Shown piece after piece: positions 6,975-10,351 of a stretch of DNA of 10,351 nt (its first letter is position 1; each line of letters begins with the position of its first letter). The translations under genes were made by a program, and so were the position numbers. Where the stretch lies: positions 1 through 10,351 of the forward strand of contig JACRKI010000047.1 of NCBI GenBank assembly GCA_016215305.1, read 5' to 3'. Under the pieces are notes generated by a model that saw only the letters and a list, made by a program, of their open reading frames with translations, made no database searches and was not told where the DNA came from. This DNA comes from Candidatus Woesearchaeota archaeon (GTDB lineage Archaea; Nanobdellota; Nanobdellia; Woesearchaeales; DSVV01).

Positions 6975-7007
6975 GGGTTGTGGAAGAAAATATTTAATAG
7001 TGCGTAC

Positions 7008-7032
7008 GCAGGTTCGAATCCTGCCATCCGCA
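7008..7032 (+). other. tRNA 3'-end fragment (T-arm and acceptor strand), candidate attachment site
   Basis: GCAGG, TTCGAAT and CCTGC (7008-7024) form a textbook T-stem and T-loop with the invariant TTC and purine positions. CATCCGC (7025-7031) and a discriminator A follow, the 3' strand of a tRNA acceptor stem; CCA is not encoded. The matching 5' strand GCGGATG, a D-arm and an anticodon arm are all absent from the 60 bases upstream, which hold the ribL promoter. A bare tRNA 3' end of this kind is what integration by a tRNA-targeting recombinase leaves at the distal attachment site. The alternative is the 3' half of a split tRNA. Confidence 0.6.
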
Positions 7033-7059
7033 TGAACGCAGTGAATGCCGGATGGCAGG
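7020..7059. repeat. Inverted repeat of the tRNA 3' end
   Basis: CCTGCCATCCG (7020-7030) is repeated as its exact reverse complement CGGATGGCAGG (7049-7059). CAT (7031-7033) and ATG (7045-7047) extend the stem past one bulged C, leaving an 11-nt loop. With G-U pairing the stem can extend outward into the T-loop (7014-7018 with 7060-7064). One arm is the tRNA acceptor strand and T-stem, so the tRNA end has been duplicated in inverted orientation. Confidence 0.65.
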
Positions 7060-7104
7060 TTTGATAATCTCGAATTACGAAATACACCATGTCGAATTTC
7101 AATT

Positions 7105-7149
7105 GTAGACTTTGTCTACGGGAGATAGACTCCAATAGTATTTCGAAAT
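7105..7149. repeat. Small hairpin and palindrome
   Basis: GTAGAC (7105-7110), TTT, GTCTAC (7114-7119) is a perfect 6-bp hairpin. It is followed at once by GGAG-ATAGA-CTCC (7121-7133) and then by the 10-bp palindrome ATTTCGAAAT (7140-7149). Role unknown; such sites often bind dimeric regulators or form RNA structure. Confidence 0.35.
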
Positions 7150-7213
7150 GCATGAATATACAGTGGCGTTGCTGATGCGCGTATTGAAAGTAATCTGTTC
7201 GCGTATTATCTTT

Positions 7214-7227
7214 TGTAGTGGTTAACT
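7214..7227 (+). repeat. Direct repeat copy 1, TGTAGTGGTTAACT
   Basis: Exact 14-bp match to the copy at 7280-7293, 66 bp downstream. It contains the GTTAAC palindrome. As in copy 2, an AT-rich stretch (TATTATCTTT, 7204-7213) lies directly before it, so it could be a duplicated promoter-operator unit or an upstream operator. Confidence 0.5.
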
Positions 7228-7269
7228 CCATCATTAAAATAAGTAATATTCTCATTTTTAGGCGGAAGA

Positions 7270-7279
7270 TTTAAATATA
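7270..7279 (+). promoter_or_regulatory. TATA box of fic
   Basis: TTTAAATATA, centred about 26 bp upstream of ATG 7300, predicting a leaderless mRNA. Candidate operator copy 2 abuts it. Confidence 0.6.
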
Positions 7280-7293
7280 TGTAGTGGTTAACT
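7280..7293 (+). promoter_or_regulatory. Direct repeat copy 2, candidate operator of fic
   Basis: The same 14-bp sequence lies between the TATA box (7270-7277) and the start codon (7300). A protein bound here would cover the space between TATA box and transcription start and block polymerase, the usual mode of archaeal repressors. No other copy was found in the window. Confidence 0.45.
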
Positions 7294-7299
7294 ATACTT

Positions 7300-8223
7300 A
7301 TGGTAAGCATAGTCACTAAAACGATCAAAGGCAAAGAGTATCTCTATCTTGTGGAATCTGAACGAGAGGGAGATCAGGTGAGGCAGAAGACTATTAAGTA
7401 CATTGGAGTAAAAAGACCAATCCTTGAAGAAGAATTTGACTGCATGAAAATTTCTCATAAGAAAGAAGACTGGATTCTTCATGAAACAAAAGATGAACTT
7501 TCGTATCAGCAGCAGGAAGAGATGAAAAAAGTGTCTGACACGTATCAGCAGTATGTGAAGCATCTCGACACTGTTTCAAAAGAAAAAGAAAGAGAGAAGT
7601 TTCTCAGCGCGTTTATTGCAAATAGCAACGCAATTGAAGGATCGACATTGAGTGTGAAAGATACATTCCAATATCTCTTTAATGATATTGTACCAGCAGG
7701 AAAAAACAAAAAAGAACTCTTCATGGCTTTCAATCTCCTGCAAGCATGGGAATATGCGGAGAAACATGCGCATCTTTTTCCAACAGAAGCAGATATAAAA
7801 ACATTGCATGCCTTAGTGAATAAAAATATAGAAGAGGAGAATACGCTTGGAAAATATAAAAATACCCAAAACTACATTGGTGATGTTTTTACTACTTCCT
7901 TTCTGTTTGTGGAGGAAAGAATGAAATCTCTTTTTTCCTGGCTGAAAAAAGCAGAAACAGAAGTCAATGATTTTGAGATCGCGTTTCAATCACACGCGCA
8001 ATTTGAGATTATTCATCCTTTTATTGACGGCAATGGAAGAGTGGGAAGACTTTTGTTAAATTGGCTGCTTCTCCATAAAAATTTGGCGCCTCTTGCAATT
8101 CATGTGGAAAGAAGAAGCGAATATATTACTGCCCTTGATAATGTAAGAAAGGAAAAAGTTGAAGCGATCTGTTTATTTTGTTACAAAGAATATATGAAGC
8201 AGTATAAGTTTGTGGAGATGTAA
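7300..8223 (+). CDS. fic: Fic-domain protein AMP-transferase, class II (N-terminal inhibitory helix)
   Basis: Fic enzymes transfer AMP (or another nucleotide part) from ATP to hydroxyl side chains of target proteins. The catalytic motif HPFIDGNGRVGR spans residues 239-250, with catalytic His239, metal-binding Asp243 and the phosphate-anchoring G-N-G-R. The inhibitory motif (S/T)xxxE(G/N) is present N-terminal to it as SNAIEG (Ser109, Glu113), which places the protein in class II, self-inhibited through the glutamate. The first 36 residues form a strand-rich module (KGKEYLYLVES…KTIKYIG) seen at the front of archaeal Fic proteins, and a charged helical linker follows. The 307-residue length is normal and all key residues are intact, so it should be active. 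No antitoxin-like small gene lies next to it, in keeping with class II self-control. It sits between a tRNA-derived remnant and DNA ligase, with a possible operator repeat in its promoter, which suggests acquisition on a mobile element; its target is unknown. Confidence 0.92.
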   Translation: MVSIVTKTIKGKEYLYLVESEREGDQVRQKTIKYIGVKRPILEEEFDCMKISHKKEDWILHETKDELSYQQQEEMKKVSDTYQQYVKHLDTVSKEKEREKFLSAFIANSNAIEGSTLSVKDTFQYLFNDIVPAGKNKKELFMAFNLLQAWEYAEKHAHLFPTEADIKTLHALVNKNIEEENTLGKYKNTQNYIGDVFTTSFLFVEERMKSLFSWLKKAETEVNDFEIAFQSHAQFEIIHPFIDGNGRVGRLLLNWLLLHKNLAPLAIHVERRSEYITALDNVRKEKVEAICLFCYKEYMKQYKFVEM

Positions 8224-8226
8224 AAC

Positions 8227-8234
8227 TATATAAA
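8227..8234 (+). promoter_or_regulatory. TATA box of DNA ligase
   Basis: TATATAAA, the best TATA match in the window, begins 4 bases after the fic stop codon and is centred about 26.5 bp upstream of ATG 8257. The ligase is therefore transcribed on its own and not as part of a fic operon. Confidence 0.65.
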
Positions 8235-8256
8235 ACAAAACAATACAAACAATCTC

Positions 8257-10161
8257 ATGGACTACTCCAAACTCGTCGAAGTATATGAAAAATTATCAAA
8301 AACATCCAAACGATTAGAGAAAACAGCAATTGTCGCAGAACTTCTTCGAGAAACAAAAACAGAAGAAGCAGATAAAATAACGCTTCTCATCAACGGCAGA
8401 GTGTTTCCGGAATGGAGCGAACAAAAGATTGGTGTCGCGTCCAAAATTATCAGCAAAGCAATCGCAGTCGCGACAGGAATTGCTCCTGAAAAAGTAGAGC
8501 AGGAATGGAAAAAAACAGGAGATTTGGGAGATGTCGCGGAAAATCTGATTCAAAAGAAAAAACAGGCAACTTTGTTCTCCAACAAACTAAGTGTCACAAA
8601 AGTTTTCACCAATCTCCAAAAACTCGCAACAATCAGTGGAGAAGGATCTGTTGATCAAAAAGTCCAACTGCTTGCAGAACTGCTGACGAGCGCATCACCT
8701 GTGGAAGCAAAATATCTGATGCGGACAGTATTGGAAGAACTGCGTGTCGGCGTTGGAGAAGGAAGTCTGCGAGACGCGATTGCGTGGAGTTGTTTCCCGC
8801 AATTTGTCCAGTTGTTTGGAGAAAGAGAAGAAACAGAAGTGGAAAAAGAAACAGAAAAGAAGACAGAAAAAGTAAAACAAAAATCAAAGAAAAAAGAAAT
8901 TGATGAAAGCAGCTGCAAAAAAATAGAATCTATTGAAGAGATTGACAAATACAAACATACAGACAAACTTCTTTTTATCTCTGAAGAAGAGGCAAGACTA
9001 GCGTACAACAAACTCATTGCTGCGATTGATCACGGATACAACATGACCAACGATTTCAGTCAAGTGATTGCAATCGCAAGAGAGAAAGGATACAAAGGAT
9101 TATTGGCAATGGACATCCAACCATTTCGTCCAGTGCAAGTGATGCTGTACCAAAAAGCAAAAGATATCAAGGATGCGTTTGCGACTGTCGGAAAACCAGC
9201 TGCGTTTGAATACAAATATGATGGCTTCAGAATTGAATGTCACATCGTCGGAGAAAAAATAAAATTATATACGAGAAACTTTGAAGAAGTCACCAAACAA
9301 TTTCCAGATGTTGTGGAAGCAGTAAAAAAACACGTCAAATGCGACAATTGTATTTTTGACAGCGAGGTTGTGGGCTTTGATCCAAAAACAACGCAGTATG
9401 TCGCGTTCCAAAAAATCTCGCAGCGAATCAAGAGAAAATATGAGATTGAAGAAGCAGTAAAAAAACTGCCAGTGGAAGTCAACGTGTTTGACATTTTGTA
9501 TTGCGATGGAAAGAGCACTATTGACAAGCCATTCCATGAACGTCGGGCAATCTTAAGCAAAATCATTCATCCAAAAGACCGTGTTATTGTGCTGTCAAGG
9601 ATTATGATTACAGATAAAGAAGAGGAAGCGAATAAATTCTACAATGAAGCGCTTGATAAAGGCAATGAAGGAATCATGGTCAAAAATCTGGAAGCAATCT
9701 ATAAACCTGGAAGTCGAGTTGGGTTTGGCGTCAAAGTAAAGCCGGTGATGGAAAGTTTGGATGTCGCGATTGTGGGCGCGGATTGGGGAGAAGGAAAACG
9801 AAGCAAGTGGATGACGAGTTTTACTGTCGCGATTCGTGATGAAGAAAACAAATTGGTTGCGATTGGAAAAGTAGGCACTGGTATCAAAGAGTTGGAAGGA
9901 GAAGGAGTGACATTCGCGCAATTAACAGAAATGCTCAAAGACGATGTTCTTGATGAGAAAGGAAAAGAAGTAATTGTCAAACCGAAAGTAGTCATCGAAG
10001 TGCATTATGAAGAAATTCAGAAAAGCACAACGTACAGTTCTGGGTATGCATTGCGATTTCCAAGATTGATTCGCTTGCGGGAAGATAAAGGAATCAAAGA
10101 TTGTTCAACGATTGAGCAAGTGGAAGAATTGTATCGAGAGCAGAGAGGGAGGAATGGATAG
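8257..10161 (+). CDS. lig: ATP-dependent DNA ligase (archaeal replicative type) with charged insertion
   Basis: Seals nicks during Okazaki-fragment joining and repair, through a ligase-AMP intermediate formed from ATP. Domains in order: an N-terminal DNA-binding domain (about 1-260, with LRVGVGEGSLRDAIA near 162-176), the nucleotidyltransferase domain and the OB-fold. Motif I is EYKYDGFR with adenylated Lys320; motif III is FDSEVVGF (Glu370); motif IV is NEGIMVKNL (Glu471); motif V is VKVKP (Lys493, Lys495); motif VI is RFPRLIRLREDKG near the C-terminus. All are intact. At 634 aa it is longer than the usual 550-600, owing to a Lys/Glu-rich insertion of roughly 50 residues (about 189-243) in the DNA-binding domain, before NMTNDF. 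The start is fixed by the TATA box 26-27 bp upstream. The gene ends 2 bp from a convergent partial gene. Confidence 0.95.
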   Translation: MDYSKLVEVYEKLSKTSKRLEKTAIVAELLRETKTEEADKITLLINGRVFPEWSEQKIGVASKIISKAIAVATGIAPEKVEQEWKKTGDLGDVAENLIQKKKQATLFSNKLSVTKVFTNLQKLATISGEGSVDQKVQLLAELLTSASPVEAKYLMRTVLEELRVGVGEGSLRDAIAWSCFPQFVQLFGEREETEVEKETEKKTEKVKQKSKKKEIDESSCKKIESIEEIDKYKHTDKLLFISEEEARLAYNKLIAAIDHGYNMTNDFSQVIAIAREKGYKGLLAMDIQPFRPVQVMLYQKAKDIKDAFATVGKPAAFEYKYDGFRIECHIVGEKIKLYTRNFEEVTKQFPDVVEAVKKHVKCDNCIFDSEVVGFDPKTTQYVAFQKISQRIKRKYEIEEAVKKLPVEVNVFDILYCDGKSTIDKPFHERRAILSKIIHPKDRVIVLSRIMITDKEEEANKFYNEALDKGNEGIMVKNLEAIYKPGSRVGFGVKVKPVMESLDVAIVGADWGEGKRSKWMTSFTVAIRDEENKLVAIGKVGTGIKELEGEGVTFAQLTEMLKDDVLDEKGKEVIVKPKVVIEVHYEEIQKSTTYSSGYALRFPRLIRLREDKGIKDCSTIEQVEELYREQRGRNG

Positions 10162-10163
10162 AT

Positions 10164-10351
10164 TTATTTGTACAGATGAGCACAAAATTGGGGAAGCGCT
10201 TTGCATTCCCAGCTTGAAGGTCGTTTTGCAACCAGTTCATTCTCAGCGTATCTTCGTAATGCATTCTGCTGATCAACAGTGATTCTATCAGGAGCTTTGC
10301 CGAATAAAGAGATAGAAGGAACATTTGCGATATTGCGGGCAAATTGTAATC
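10164..10351 (-). CDS. C-terminal 61 codons of an unidentified gene (5' end outside window)
   Basis: On the minus strand the frame is open from the window edge (codon at 10349) to TAA at 10164-10166. The visible residues include ARNIANVPSISLFGKAPDRI, then VDQQNALRRYAEN, and end in CAHLYK. The composition is that of a globular protein with a helical stretch (QQNALRRYAENELV). It has no membrane segment and two cysteines near the end. I do not recognise the family. It is convergent with DNA ligase, with only 2 bp between stop codons. I prefer this frame over the longer ATG-started frame at 10094-10342, which overlaps the ligase gene deeply and has an unlikely composition. Confidence 0.6.
   Translation of the reverse strand, partial: LQFARNIANVPSISLFGKAPDRITVDQQNALRRYAENELVAKRPSSWECKALPQFCAHLYK

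Larger units (their letters stand above)
6975..7269. other. Structured intergenic region with tRNA remnant, palindromes and repeats
   Basis: This gap between ribL and fic has no convincing gene. In order it holds a 10-bp palindrome TGCGTACGCA (7001-7010), the tRNA 3' fragment, its inverted copy, a GTAGAC-ttt-GTCTAC hairpin (7105-7119), a 10-bp palindrome ATTTCGAAAT (7140-7149), two copies of CGCGTATT 22 bp apart (7178-7185, 7200-7207) and the upstream copy of a 14-bp direct repeat. A 28-codon frame from 7089 to 7175 with two Cys pairs is too short and promoterless to call. Confidence 0.5.

Noticed and set aside
7048..7090. Permuted tRNA, with the 5' half downstream of the 3' half
   Set aside because: CGGATG at 7049-7054 could pair with the acceptor strand, but position one mismatches and what follows is not a D-arm or anticodon arm. 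It is an inverted copy of the T-stem.
7089..7175. 28-codon frame with CRLC and two further Cys, like a mini zinc ribbon
   Set aside because: Very short, with only a poor TATA-like sequence upstream. The Cys spacing is incomplete and the frame crosses a hairpin and a palindrome. Chance is the better explanation.
6971..7255. Minus-strand frame of 94 codons containing RMAGFEPAYA
   Set aside because: That peptide is the well-known artefact of reading the complement of a tRNA T-arm and acceptor end. The rest of the frame crosses palindromes and the fic promoter and has no protein-like pattern.
7214..7293. D-arm-like TAGTGGTTAA as part of tRNA genes
   Set aside because: It resembles the D-loop/A-box of some tRNAs, but neither copy has a matching acceptor strand, anticodon arm or T-arm in the right place. 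The position next to the fic TATA box fits an operator better.
7300..8223. Fic protein as part of a toxin-antitoxin pair
   Set aside because: No small partner gene lies up- or downstream. The inhibitory SxxxEG motif is within the same chain, so it is a self-inhibited class II protein.
10094..10342. Minus-strand frame of 82 codons starting with ATG
   Set aside because: It runs 68 bases into the conserved end of DNA ligase on the other strand, and its composition is less protein-like than the neighbouring frame that ends at 10164.

Overview
The window reads as a stretch of AT-rich archaeal chromosome. The archaeal markers are a C-terminal piece of ribosomal protein S8e, an archaeal-type FAD synthase (RibL), and a replicative ATP-dependent DNA ligase of the archaeal/eukaryotic type. 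In addition, every intact gene start is preceded by a TATA-like box and not by a Shine-Dalgarno sequence. A small-genome or DPANN-type archaeon (Woesearchaeota-like) would fit the content, but that placement is inference.

Layout: the tail of rps8e (2-259) is followed by a 505-residue protein I cannot assign (310-1827). It converges on a tRNA-dihydrouridine synthase (1822-2769, minus) with overlapping stop codons. A gap of about 515 bases (2770-3285) carries a 62-nt imperfect stem-loop element and a possible tiny gene, but no confident gene. Then come a GT-C-like membrane protein split by a -1 frameshift at a run of seven T (3286-4790), a cupin-like protein (4822-5595) and, overlapping its stop codon, a 20-codon stub of a DUF1653-like protein. 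A 252-residue protein of unknown function (5717-6475) converges on ribL (6516-6944, minus). Each of these last two genes has its stop codon in the loop of its own long hairpin.

The 355-base gap 6945-7299 is the most unusual part. It holds the bare 3' end of a tRNA (T-arm and acceptor 3' strand, no cloverleaf body), part of it repeated in inverted orientation. It also holds small palindromes and a 14-bp direct repeat, one copy of which sits between the TATA box and start codon of the next gene. That gene is a class II Fic-domain AMP-transferase (7300-8223). It is followed by DNA ligase (8257-10161) with a charged insertion, and then by the C-terminal end of an unidentified minus-strand gene running off the right edge (10164-10351).

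The genes are mostly housekeeping functions (translation, tRNA modification, flavin cofactor synthesis, DNA ligation) interleaved with uncharacterised proteins. There is no clear multi-gene operon. Nearly every gene has its own promoter, whose TATA box lies about 25-28 bp before the start codon, which implies leaderless mRNAs. I see no CRISPR array, insertion sequence or rRNA, and no clear new defence or biosynthetic system. The tRNA remnant beside the fic gene is the best hint of past integration.
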